From positions 249,189 through 313,188 of the forward strand of contig JAGVWE010000004.1 in the NCBI GenBank assembly GCA_018304425.1: 64,000 bases of DNA, given 5' to 3'. Source of the DNA: Candidatus Iainarchaeum sp. Lineage in GTDB: Archaea > Iainarchaeota > Iainarchaeia > Iainarchaeales > UBA10219. Shown piece after piece: positions 1-9,057 of the stretch. Each line of letters begins with the position of its first letter. Position 1 is the stretch's first letter. Made by a program: the position numbers and the translations under genes. Below the pieces are notes generated by a model. The model had not been told where the DNA came from and made no database searches. It saw only the letters and a program-made list of their open reading frames with translations.

Positions 1-1055
1 TTCCCCGAAACCTTGTCCAAGACCTTGACGTTGATGACGGCCTGGACTTCCTTGGTCAGGGTCACGTCAACGGTCTTGGTCTGGTCCGCGTAGACCACGA
101 ACTTGTCGGACTGCGCGTTCGCATACGCCCCCGAAGTATCCGTTACCACCACGTAATAGGTGCCGGGCGTCGTCTTGAAGGCCTTCTCGCCGTAACTCGT
201 GAAACCCTGGTCCACGGAAACCCCCACCGCGTCCCTCAACTCGACCTGGGTGCCGTCCAAAGCCGGGTTCAACCGCACCAGGATTCCTCCCTCCCGGACA
301 ACGGCCTGCTGCAAGTGCAATACGCCCGAGCCGTCGTCGACAAACGAGTCCGAGGAAATGCCGCTGCCCTCCACGTTCACGAGCACGCTGCCACAGCCGT
401 CCGGCGGCACATAGGACAGCGTTCCATTGGTCACCGTGTAAGTGTCCTGCAGGAAGCTCACTCCCAGGTTCGAGCAACTCAGCCGCACCGTCAAGGGCTT
501 CAAAATCTTTTGCCCCGAGGCATCCGTGAAGGAAATGCTTTTGCCCAGCGCTTCCGGCCCCAGGCCCCCATTCCCGGTTCCCCCCGCTTTTTCGGCCAAG
601 GCCAGCCGTTGCTCGGCCGTGTCCTTGCCGAAGACAAACGACTTCTGCACGCCTTCAAAGCCGTCCCTGGTGACTATCAAGGCCACCTGGCTGCCCTCCG
701 GCAACTCAATGGATACCGCGCCCTGCGAGTCCGTGGTCAACGTGAACGTGTCCGCGTCCGCGGTCAAGGAAACCGAGGCATTGCCCAACGGGTTGCCGGC
801 CGCGTCCGTGACCTGCAGGCTCAAAACGGTTTTGGGCCCCAATGGGGGCGGCGTGAGGCCCGGCTGCAACAAGAAGAACGCGCCCACCGCGCCGACAACC
901 AGCAGCAGGACCAGCAACAGGAAGCTGGGCATGACCTGGTCGATGGGGTCCACGACCTTGTAAATCGGGATGACCTTGTTGAGGCCGTCCAGTACCTTGT
1001 AATAACCGTCTTCCAGGGAATAATAAAAGTCTTTGAGGTTCTGGCCCAAGCCCAT
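1..1055 (-). CDS. Giant N-terminally anchored surface protein, paralogue A (C-terminus cut off by window edge)
   Basis: Only the first 351 codons are visible; the frame is open to base 1. The protein starts MGLGQNLKDFYYSLEDGYY, followed by an IPIYKVVDPID stretch and a single transmembrane segment (about residues 43-66, PSFLLLVLLLVVG...). This is the same N-terminal module as in the three giant proteins upstream. After the membrane anchor come beta-rich domains of carboxypeptidase-regulatory/Ig-like type, with the typical 'DAAGNPLGNASVSLTAD ... TTDSQGAVSIELP' pattern. The start is the ATG that aligns with the paralogues, 12 bp after the stop of the 2,659-aa gene and preceded by a GGAG-like ribosome site, so it is probably the last visible gene of that operon. 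Role is inferred: an exported, membrane-anchored surface filament or adhesin. No enzymatic motif is seen. Confidence 0.85.
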   Translation of the reverse strand, partial: MGLGQNLKDFYYSLEDGYYKVLDGLNKVIPIYKVVDPIDQVMPSFLLLVLLLVVGAVGAFFLLQPGLTPPPLGPKTVLSLQVTDAAGNPLGNASVSLTADADTFTLTTDSQGAVSIELPEGSQVALIVTRDGFEGVQKSFVFGKDTAEQRLALAEKAGGTGNGGLGPEALGKSISFTDASGQKILKPLTVRLSCSNLGVSFLQDTYTVTNGTLSYVPPDGCGSVLVNVEGSGISSDSFVDDGSGVLHLQQAVVREGGILVRLNPALDGTQVELRDAVGVSVDQGFTSYGEKAFKTTPGTYYVVVTDTSGAYANAQSDKFVVYADQTKTVDVTLTKEVQAVINVKVLDKVSG

Positions 1056-1067
1056 GTCGTTCTACTC

Positions 1068-4000
1068 CTACTTTGACTCGATGCATGCCTTTTCAGGCGT
1101 GGTGGCCGTCGTAATCGCCAATTCCTCGGCTTTCATGAAGTCCGTGTCCGAGACCTTCTTGGGGTTCCACCAGAAGTCCGCCCGGGCATCCGTGCCCGAA
1201 ATGCAGACGAACTGTTTTGCCACCAGCTTCAAGACGTCTCCAATGCTTTCCACCTGGTGCCCGTCCAGCAAGCTGCTTACCTCAGGGACACCGTAGAGGA
1301 GGGCATCGCTTCCCCCGCCTGCCTGGGCAATGAATGATGCCTTGTCGTTGCCCACGTTCAAGTGGATTTTGCTTTCCTGGTTCTGGGGCGTATAGTAAAT
1401 GGTCTTCAGGTAGACGTTGCCGTAGTCCAGGGGCTTGCAGAACTCGAAGCCATAGCTGGTCGCGGCGATTTCCCCGCCCAACAACGCGCACTTGGTTTCC
1501 AGGCCGTGCTGGTCCGGCGTCTCGTAGAACGCTTCAATCATTCTCCTATCGTCGAAGCTCGAACAACTATAGCCTATGCCGTTCCACTTCGAGGAAACCG
1601 GGCCCAGGTTGGCGGCGTTGCCCCCGATGGCGAGGCTGTAGAACGCCCAGGCCTCGTCGTTGCGGTTGGTCATCTTCAGGATGAGGGGCGTGGCCTTGCT
1701 GGGGCTGTAGGTTATCTGGTTGATGGCTCCCCGGCTCACTTCGAGGATGGTGCCCCTTCGGTCGACGTTGAGGCGCTTGAAGTCATTGGACTTGTCGAAG
1801 ACCTCGATGACTCCGTTCTGCACCGGCGTGCTGCCCGGGATTTCCACGGTGTGAACGGCTTCCTCGGCCGGGTTCGCGTTCACCTTGATGCGGTCACCCT
1901 TGTAATTGACTCCATAGCCTACCCTCCCGTTGCTGACCCCGATGGGGCCATCGAAGGGCAGGTGGTAGAAGGGGCTGTCGGGTTCGGGGCTGTCCAAGCG
2001 GTCCAGCAACACCTCGATGCGGGCCGTCAACTTGTTGCCGTCGAACAGCTTCCAACGTGCATCGTCGTAGGTGATGTTGAGCGTGACATCGTAGATGCCG
2101 GGCCCCGGCAGCATATAGCCTTCGGGGTTCTGCTGGCCGAACCGGGGCTTGAACGTGAACCGTTCCGGGTCCCGGAAGTACTTGTACAAGCCGTCCACGG
2201 GGTTCTTGTATTCCGTGGGCGCGCCGAAGAAGCTCTGGGTCCGCGCGTACTCGTCGAAGTCGCGCTGGAAGTCGGCCGTGAAGCGGTCCTTGATGAGGTT
2301 GGCCTTGAAGTGGATCCGGTTCAGGAAGCCCTGCGCCGTTGGCCCAGTTATGCCGGAAGCCGCCAGGAAGTCCTCCATGCGGCTCGTCGAATACGGGGTG
2401 CACTGGGCCAGGGAATTGGTTCCCACCGAGAAACTGACTTCGAGGCTGTCCGAGCCCGCGTTGTTCTGGCAGCCCGGGCAAGCCAGGTTGGGCAGGATGT
2501 CGGCCCGCACCCGGTAATTGCCGTCAGGCAAGCCGGTGAGCTTGCATCCAACCGTGGTCGACTTGTTGACTTTCACGGTGAGGCTCTCGGGACTGCACTT
2601 GTAGTTCTTGCCGCTCAGCACTTCGACGGCGTAGGCCTTGACCTGGACCTCGACTTCGCCGGGGTTGTTGTTGGTCACTTCCATGGACACGTTGTAGTCG
2701 CTGCCCGTCCGCTTGGCTTCGAGGCGGCTCAAGCCGATGTCCTTGCCTCCGATGGTCGCGGTCCTGGTGCTGAGGGGCTCCAAGGCCGTTGGACACGAGT
2801 AGGGCGTGTTCCGCTCGATGAAGTCCTTTTGCAGGGTGTTAATCTTTTGCAGCAAGGCGATGCTGAACTGCGTGGCGTCGCAGAATATCGCGGTACCGTT
2901 GTCGGTGTCGCATTCGTTGGCGGTTATCGCTCTCCAGCCCCAGTCCAGTTTGATGCGGGGAATGGCGTCCGGCCCGGTTCTACCCGTCCTAACTCCCGAC
3001 TGGCAGTTCATGAGCTCGGGTTTGTAGTCGATTCGGGCCTCGGGGGGCACGGCGTTGAACTGCAACCGGAACTTCTGGTCCATGGGAACCGGTTTTTCCT
3101 CGTCCAACTTGGCCTTGTCGAAGTCTTTGGCGTCATAGGTCTTGTCCGCGTACTTGTGTTCGATGGCTTTCACGACCAGGTACTTGACTCTTGGGTTCTC
3201 GGGCTCGGTGGTGAAGCGCGGCGTCGAGTTGTTCGTGAACTTGAACTGCTGTTTTTCGGTCCTGGAATTGTTTTTCAGGTCCCGGCTCGTGCTGATGACG
3301 GGCTTGCCGTCGCCTTTCTCGCGGCTGACCAGGACTTCCGTGTCCTTGACTCCTTCTTCCTTGTCCGCGGGGAAGCCCGTGTACAACTCGAAGCCCTTGA
3401 TTTCAATGTCCTTCTGGATGGTGGGCATGTCTTCCTCGCCCTGGCCATAGTAGGAGACCACGGTTCCAATGGCCGTGGCCAGCAGGGCCTGCACGGCGCT
3501 GCCCTTGCTGCCCGTGATGGCACCCGTCAACGTGCCAATGATGTCAGTCGGGCTCACGCCTCCGCTACTGCCCCCGCTTCCCCCACTTGGCGCGGCCCTG
3601 CCCGTGGCCGGCAAGCCGGCGACGGCCGCGCCAACACTTCCACTCGGTTGTTGGCGCGAGTTGCCGCTTAAGGCCGGAGCAGCCGACAACGTATCTAGTT
3701 TTTTGCCGATGTCGGCAATGAGTTTATTAATTTCCTTTTTTTGGGTATCGGTTGCGGCCGGATTGTTCTTTAAGTCGCTCAAGTGTTGCGCCGTCTCCAG
3801 ATAGAAGCCTCTTTTCGTCTTTGCGTTGTCGCTTGAGTTATCCATTTGAGTTATTTGCTGGGTGTAAAGCCTAATGCTTTCCTGGATTAACGCAGTGGAG
3901 CCAGGTTGTGCCGCTGGTTGCGTTCCGCCCATTTTTTCTTCGATGGCCTTGGCTTTCACGCGCCATTCGCTGATTTTCACTTGTTGTTCCGTGGACGGGT

Positions 4001-7000
4001 TCGCGGCCGCGGCTACATCGAGTTTTTTCCTCGCTGTTTGGAGGTGGAGTAGCTTCTCGGCCTCTACTTTTGCGCTTTCAGCGGCCGCCACTTCCGTCCC
4101 GGCCTCGCTGAGCAGCGCGTCCACGTTAACGGTAGTCGTTTGCCCTTTAGCCTTTTTGGCGGCCAGTACCCTGTTATAGGCAGCCACTATGCGGTCGGCG
4201 GCATCTTTTCCAATGTCGCCGGTGAGCTTGTCCCCGTTTGCATTCAGCACGAAGTATTCGTCGCCTGATTTGACAAGGAAGGCAGCGCCGTCGGGCGCCG
4301 CGAGCTCGTCAATTATTTCGTCGTTTGAAAGCCCGGTAAACGTGGCGATGGTTGTGACGCTGTTATCGGAATCCAGGGAGCGCTGCGTTTTCGCAAGCTG
4401 AGCGGATTTGGCGGGGTCGACGCCGGCAGTGGACCCGCTTGTCGTAGTTGTGGGGGCCGTGGAGGCGGGTTGTTTCGCGAGGTCTGCTTCGAGGCTCTTG
4501 GCGAAGTCGTCGGTCACGGTTTCACCACTGCTTTTGACCACCCATTTGCCGGTGGGCTTTCGGATGTATTCCGTGCCATCCTTGGTCACGGTTTTCTCGT
4601 CCTTGGCCGCCACCTTGTCCTCGCAATGGTTTTTCCGGCAGACCTGGCCTTGCCCGCAGTCCTTGTCGTCCGTGCACTCCGGGCCGGTGATGGCTTCCGT
4701 GATGCTCTTGCCTTGGATGACGCCGGCCAGCGTCCCCAAGAGGAACGTTCCAATGCCTATTTTGAGGCCGTCCTTGAAGGCCTCGCCCCAGTCCTGGTAG
4801 TTGACGGTCACATCGACTCCTTTTTCGATGCACTTGTTGGTCAACTGCGCGGTGTCATAGCCGTCGAAGTCGTCTTTCGGCTGGTCGAGGACGTCGAACT
4901 CGTACTTGGAGAGCGCCAGGCAACCGATGGAGTCCACGCGCACGCGGATGTTTTTCAGCAACTGTTCTTGTTTCTCGTTCTGGGCCTTGGACTTCACGAC
5001 CACGCCGTACTGGCCGGGAACCTCTTCACCGGCGAAGACCTGCACCTGCTGCGAGCCATCGCCGTCCAACACGAATTCCTTGACGGAGAGTTCGAGGTCG
5101 GACTTCAACTCGAAGCCGGTTTTCCCGCCGCACTTCTTCGTGTTAATCGTGAAGGAGGCGTTGCCTTTCTCGGGCATGGCGATGAGGTGCCGGTCGAAGC
5201 TCACGCAGTCCTTGATGTTCACGATGTTGATTTGCGTGCCCAGCTTGGATTCCAGCAACTGGTCCTTGTCTTCCTTGGGGTTGCGCGCCGAAAAGGAGAC
5301 GTCGGCCTTTGCCTCGCCCATGGTGCCGCCGTAGGGCGTGAAGGTCAAAATCGCGTTCAGCGTTTCCCCGGCCTTCACTTCGCTGACGATGGCCCGGCTG
5401 TACGCGGAGCGCAACTCGACTTCGGTCTGGCCAATGGTGACCCGGTACTCGCCCAACTGGTTGCCTTGGAAGGCGAGCTGGGCTTCGAGCCTGCGCAGGG
5501 GCACGGGCTGGCCGTTAATCGTGCAATTGTTCTGGATCTGGAACTCGACGTTCACGGGGTTGCCTTCGGTGGTTGTCTCCCACTTGTTGCGGGTCAGGGT
5601 CAGGCAACCCGGGCTGTCAACATCGCCGGACAAGCCGATGCCGATTCTGGCCGGTATTTCGAACACCCATTCCTGGCCAAAGTTGGTCACGGTCACCAGG
5701 AACTTGCCGTCCAAGTCCACGCGGTCGGTCAAGGCCTTGCCGTCATCGCTTAAGAACACCCGGAGGGTGCCGTCCAGGGTCTGGCCCGGCTGGATGACGT
5801 AGTTATTGTAGTTCGAGACCAGCCAGTTCCTCGTCTGCTGCTCGTCCAAGAGGTTCTTGAAGTTGCCCACCAACTCGATGGACAGCACTTTCAAGGGGAA
5901 GTTGGCCACGTTCTTGGCGTGGAAGCCGGTCTCGGCTTCGGGCTTGGACTTCGCGTTCAGGCTCATGCCCAACTGGTTGGGCTGGATTTCCAGGATGTTG
6001 GAGGTAACGGTTATCTCGGCTTCCTCTTGGTCGAACTTTTCCTTCTCGCATTGGAGCACGAGTTGCACGCCCGGCAACTGCGCGGGCACGCGAATCACGG
6101 CCCTTCCCTTGGAATCGGTTTTCGCCTTGACGATGACGTTGCCCCGCTTGTCTTCCAGGCGGCAGGTGGCGTTGTCCACTTCGAGGTTGGTGCCGGAGTC
6201 GACGAGGTTGAAGACCAGGTCGTTTTCGATGCCGGAGGACAGCGTGCTCCGCTCTAACTGGATGAGCAGCTGCTTGGAGGCCGCCACCGCGACGTTGATG
6301 AACCGGTCGAAGGCAATCTGCTGGTCGGACACCAGGCGGAAGTTGATGACCCCGTTGATGGCGCGCTGGGTGGCGAACCGGAACCGGCCCGTTATCCGCT
6401 TGTTGGGGGCCAGGTTGCCGACGTCCAGCCGGGGGAACTCGGGGCCGTTGACGTTGCCCACGCGCGGCCTCCCGTCCGCGTCGTTGACCGTGTAGTCCAG
6501 GAAGATGAGCGACAGGTCGGGGTTGGTTACGCGGAGGTTGGCGTTGGTGTGGTACAAGGCCTTCGAGTTGTTGGTGAGCGTGAAAATCATCTCGTATTCC
6601 GTGAACACCTGGGCCTGGTAGGTGTCGGTTACGTTCTCCAAGAGGTCTTCCTGGAGGTTCCGGATGGACGCGTCAAAGCAGAAGTCCTGGTCGCAGAGGG
6701 TGCTGGCCCCGACTTGGTAGGTCTGCTTGTAGGCGTTGTCATACAATTCCGTGGTCTCGATGAAGTCATCCGCCGGGTCCCTGACCACGACCCCGTCAAC
6801 GGCCCAGGCCCGGTAATAGACGTTCAATTCGTCGCCCACGGAAGCCGTTTTCCGCACCTGCACCGTGGCCTCCAACTCGTAGATGCCGGGCTTGGGGTTC
6901 CGCCAGTAGGCGTTCAGCCACTTCGCGTCCCCGTTCGTGTAATCGTAGCCGGACTCGTCGAGGCCGCTGCGCTCGTCGAAGGCCGTTGACTTGATGAGGC

Positions 7001-9047
7001 TCGCGCCCGGGGCATTGACTCCCTTGAGGTAGAGGTCATCCTTTTCCATGATGAGGTCGTCGCCGGTGCGGATGTGGAGGCCGGCCTCCTTGTAGGGGAG
7101 CGCATCCGGCAGCCTCAACTGCCACCTCCCCGTGTACTCTTCGCCGGCCGCCAGGTTGGTGGCCAGCCTTTCTCCCTTGAACAAGCCCAGGAACTTGACT
7201 TCGGCCGGCCGGTCGATGATGCTGGGTTCGAGGACCGCGGTGAAACCCGTGTACCCGCTGGCCTGGATTTTCCGGCTCGGCGAAACATACGTTGAATAAC
7301 CGTCCTTGGCCGCGCTTACATAGACTTCCTTGTCGGCCTTGGTTTCAATGGAGAACGAGCCGTTCGCGTCCGTGTACGAGGCGCCGATTTTGCCGTTGGT
7401 CAGCGTGCTGTACACCGTCACCAGGGCAAAGGGAATGGCCTTGTTGTCCTTGTTGACCGCGTTCACGTAGAGGGTGCCCTTGCCCACCTGCATGGCCACC
7501 GTCACGTCAATGCCTCCACCGCTAGTGGTTCCGCCCCCGAACCGGAAGTCGTTGCTCCGGCCGGCGCCGAACTCGCGGAAGGCAAACGCGTAGTACAAGC
7601 CGGGTTTCACGCCCGCGAACCTTGCCAAACCGTTGGCGTCCGAGGTCTCGCTTTCATAGCCGGCCACGAAATTGGTTTCCGGCACGTACAAGGCCACGCT
7701 GGCATTGTCCACCGGGCTCCCGTCCTCGTCCAAAACCTGCACGGACAGCAACCCGCACTTCTGGGCCGAGCACTTTTCCAACGCGATTTCGGGGGTGTTC
7801 GCGGAAATCCGCGCGCTCGCCACTTTTTCGAGGACATAGCCTGCGGCTTCCACGGTCACCCGGTAGTCCACGTCGTCCGAGACGTTGAACACCACGACGC
7901 CGTCCGCACCCGTTTCAAGGGACTTGAATTCGCTGTCATCCGCGGCCAGCCTCAAGGTCACCCGCGCGCCGGCAAGGGCCTGGCGCGTGGCCTTGTCCAC
8001 GATTTTGAACGCGATTTTTCCCTTCACGTTCGAGGTCAGCTCGAGGTTGACGGTCGCGCTCTGCCCGGCGTACACCGTTATGCGCTCGGATTGCCGCAAG
8101 CCATAGTTGCCGGTGGAGTCATAGGCTTTCACGAGGTAACTGCCCTGGGGCTTGTTGAACACGGCCTGGCCGTCATAAGCAACCGTCGAGTCCACGGGCC
8201 CGACTTCCGGGTTCGCCAGCAGGTCCTCGTAGCGGAACAAGTCCACGTCCACGCCGCTCAGGGGCTGGCCCCGCGCGGAAACGTTGACGATGATCCGGCC
8301 GGCTTCGGCCACCACGCCTTCGAGGTAAACGGTTTTCACGTCCGAGTCCACGCTCACCGAGGCCAGGTTGGCCCACCGCTCGGAGTCGGAGATCGTTGCA
8401 ATCAATTGCCCGCAGCCGGCGGGTTCTTCCACGACGGCTTTCCCGTTGGAGACGACCATGGCGTCAGGCGCCTTCACGTAGGGGCTCTTGCACCGGAATT
8501 CCACGCGCAGTTCATCCGTAATCGGCTGGCCCAACTCGTTGAGGAACCGCAGGGTGCGCGTGCTCGCGCTCCCCGCCGCTGCCCCGCTTTTTTCGAGGGC
8601 AATGGTCTCGGTTTGCTCGTCCGCCGTGGCCTCCACGGACTTGGTCTGGCTCTTGTAGCCCTCGCCTCCCACGGTCAGGGTGACCTTGCCGCCCTTCGGC
8701 ACCCGCAACTGCACCTGGCCAAAGGCGTCCGTGGTCAGGGCCTCGGTTTTTCCGTCCGAGTAGGAGACGCTGACCAGCATGTTGGGCAAGCCAATGTCCT
8801 CCGTGTCCAGCACCCGCACCGTGAGGCTGGTGTTGAAGCCCTGGAAGGCCATCGTGAAAGCGAAGTTGGCGGCCACGGCCAGCGCCACCAGGAACAGCAG
8901 GGCCATGATGGGGAAGCTGGGCAGGATGCGGTCAATGGGGTCAATGATTTTGTAGACCGGGATGACCTTGTCTATCTTGTCGAGTAATGCGTAGTAGCCG
9001 TCCTCGAGCTGGAAATAAAACTCTTTCAATCCATCCAGGAAACCCAT
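1068..9047 (-). CDS. Giant N-terminally anchored surface protein, paralogue B (2,659 aa)
   Basis: The N-terminus (MGFLDGLKEFYFQLEDGYY, then IPVYKIIDPIDR and PSFP) precedes one transmembrane helix at about 46-70. Residues 73-600 hold at least five carboxypeptidase-regulatory-like beta modules ('G.pv.na.V.l ... T.a.G.a.f'). A CD..FC pair sits near residue 782, an NNCTINGQPVPL motif near 1171 and an FCDATQF motif near 2054; all recur in the paralogues. A hydrophobic stretch (about 1419-1449, GLKIGIGTFLLGTLAGVIQG) is followed by a small cysteine knot-like motif (CTDDKDCGQGQVCRKNHC, about 1456-1474), a long Ala/Lys/Glu/Thr-rich helical region to about 1860, and another hydrophobic stretch. Ten bp separate it from the upstream paralogue, so the two are probably co-transcribed. 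Extracellular location is inferred from the anchor and the cysteines. It could be an adhesin, filament or cell-contact protein. Confidence 0.88.
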   Translation of the reverse strand: MGFLDGLKEFYFQLEDGYYALLDKIDKVIPVYKIIDPIDRILPSFPIMALLFLVALAVAANFAFTMAFQGFNTSLTVRVLDTEDIGLPNMLVSVSYSDGKTEALTTDAFGQVQLRVPKGGKVTLTVGGEGYKSQTKSVEATADEQTETIALEKSGAAAGSASTRTLRFLNELGQPITDELRVEFRCKSPYVKAPDAMVVSNGKAVVEEPAGCGQLIATISDSERWANLASVSVDSDVKTVYLEGVVAEAGRIIVNVSARGQPLSGVDVDLFRYEDLLANPEVGPVDSTVAYDGQAVFNKPQGSYLVKAYDSTGNYGLRQSERITVYAGQSATVNLELTSNVKGKIAFKIVDKATRQALAGARVTLRLAADDSEFKSLETGADGVVVFNVSDDVDYRVTVEAAGYVLEKVASARISANTPEIALEKCSAQKCGLLSVQVLDEDGSPVDNASVALYVPETNFVAGYESETSDANGLARFAGVKPGLYYAFAFREFGAGRSNDFRFGGGTTSGGGIDVTVAMQVGKGTLYVNAVNKDNKAIPFALVTVYSTLTNGKIGASYTDANGSFSIETKADKEVYVSAAKDGYSTYVSPSRKIQASGYTGFTAVLEPSIIDRPAEVKFLGLFKGERLATNLAAGEEYTGRWQLRLPDALPYKEAGLHIRTGDDLIMEKDDLYLKGVNAPGASLIKSTAFDERSGLDESGYDYTNGDAKWLNAYWRNPKPGIYELEATVQVRKTASVGDELNVYYRAWAVDGVVVRDPADDFIETTELYDNAYKQTYQVGASTLCDQDFCFDASIRNLQEDLLENVTDTYQAQVFTEYEMIFTLTNNSKALYHTNANLRVTNPDLSLIFLDYTVNDADGRPRVGNVNGPEFPRLDVGNLAPNKRITGRFRFATQRAINGVINFRLVSDQQIAFDRFINVAVAASKQLLIQLERSTLSSGIENDLVFNLVDSGTNLEVDNATCRLEDKRGNVIVKAKTDSKGRAVIRVPAQLPGVQLVLQCEKEKFDQEEAEITVTSNILEIQPNQLGMSLNAKSKPEAETGFHAKNVANFPLKVLSIELVGNFKNLLDEQQTRNWLVSNYNNYVIQPGQTLDGTLRVFLSDDGKALTDRVDLDGKFLVTVTNFGQEWVFEIPARIGIGLSGDVDSPGCLTLTRNKWETTTEGNPVNVEFQIQNNCTINGQPVPLRRLEAQLAFQGNQLGEYRVTIGQTEVELRSAYSRAIVSEVKAGETLNAILTFTPYGGTMGEAKADVSFSARNPKEDKDQLLESKLGTQINIVNIKDCVSFDRHLIAMPEKGNASFTINTKKCGGKTGFELKSDLELSVKEFVLDGDGSQQVQVFAGEEVPGQYGVVVKSKAQNEKQEQLLKNIRVRVDSIGCLALSKYEFDVLDQPKDDFDGYDTAQLTNKCIEKGVDVTVNYQDWGEAFKDGLKIGIGTFLLGTLAGVIQGKSITEAITGPECTDDKDCGQGQVCRKNHCEDKVAAKDEKTVTKDGTEYIRKPTGKWVVKSSGETVTDDFAKSLEADLAKQPASTAPTTTTSGSTAGVDPAKSAQLAKTQRSLDSDNSVTTIATFTGLSNDEIIDELAAPDGAAFLVKSGDEYFVLNANGDKLTGDIGKDAADRIVAAYNRVLAAKKAKGQTTTVNVDALLSEAGTEVAAAESAKVEAEKLLHLQTARKKLDVAAAANPSTEQQVKISEWRVKAKAIEEKMGGTQPAAQPGSTALIQESIRLYTQQITQMDNSSDNAKTKRGFYLETAQHLSDLKNNPAATDTQKKEINKLIADIGKKLDTLSAAPALSGNSRQQPSGSVGAAVAGLPATGRAAPSGGSGGSSGGVSPTDIIGTLTGAITGSKGSAVQALLATAIGTVVSYYGQGEEDMPTIQKDIEIKGFELYTGFPADKEEGVKDTEVLVSREKGDGKPVISTSRDLKNNSRTEKQQFKFTNNSTPRFTTEPENPRVKYLVVKAIEHKYADKTYDAKDFDKAKLDEEKPVPMDQKFRLQFNAVPPEARIDYKPELMNCQSGVRTGRTGPDAIPRIKLDWGWRAITANECDTDNGTAIFCDATQFSIALLQKINTLQKDFIERNTPYSCPTALEPLSTRTATIGGKDIGLSRLEAKRTGSDYNVSMEVTNNNPGEVEVQVKAYAVEVLSGKNYKCSPESLTVKVNKSTTVGCKLTGLPDGNYRVRADILPNLACPGCQNNAGSDSLEVSFSVGTNSLAQCTPYSTSRMEDFLAASGITGPTAQGFLNRIHFKANLIKDRFTADFQRDFDEYARTQSFFGAPTEYKNPVDGLYKYFRDPERFTFKPRFGQQNPEGYMLPGPGIYDVTLNITYDDARWKLFDGNKLTARIEVLLDRLDSPEPDSPFYHLPFDGPIGVSNGRVGYGVNYKGDRIKVNANPAEEAVHTVEIPGSTPVQNGVIEVFDKSNDFKRLNVDRRGTILEVSRGAINQITYSPSKATPLILKMTNRNDEAWAFYSLAIGGNAANLGPVSSKWNGIGYSCSSFDDRRMIEAFYETPDQHGLETKCALLGGEIAATSYGFEFCKPLDYGNVYLKTIYYTPQNQESKIHLNVGNDKASFIAQAGGGSDALLYGVPEVSSLLDGHQVESIGDVLKLVAKQFVCISGTDARADFWWNPKKVSDTDFMKAEELAITTATTPEKACIESK

Positions 9048-9057
9048 GTTCTCGACC

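Noticed and set aside
1362-3671. 769-codon open frame on the plus strand
   Set aside because: It lies antisense to the giant paralogue B and has His/Val/Gly/Arg-biased composition without domains. GC-rich codon bias leaves the opposite strand open.
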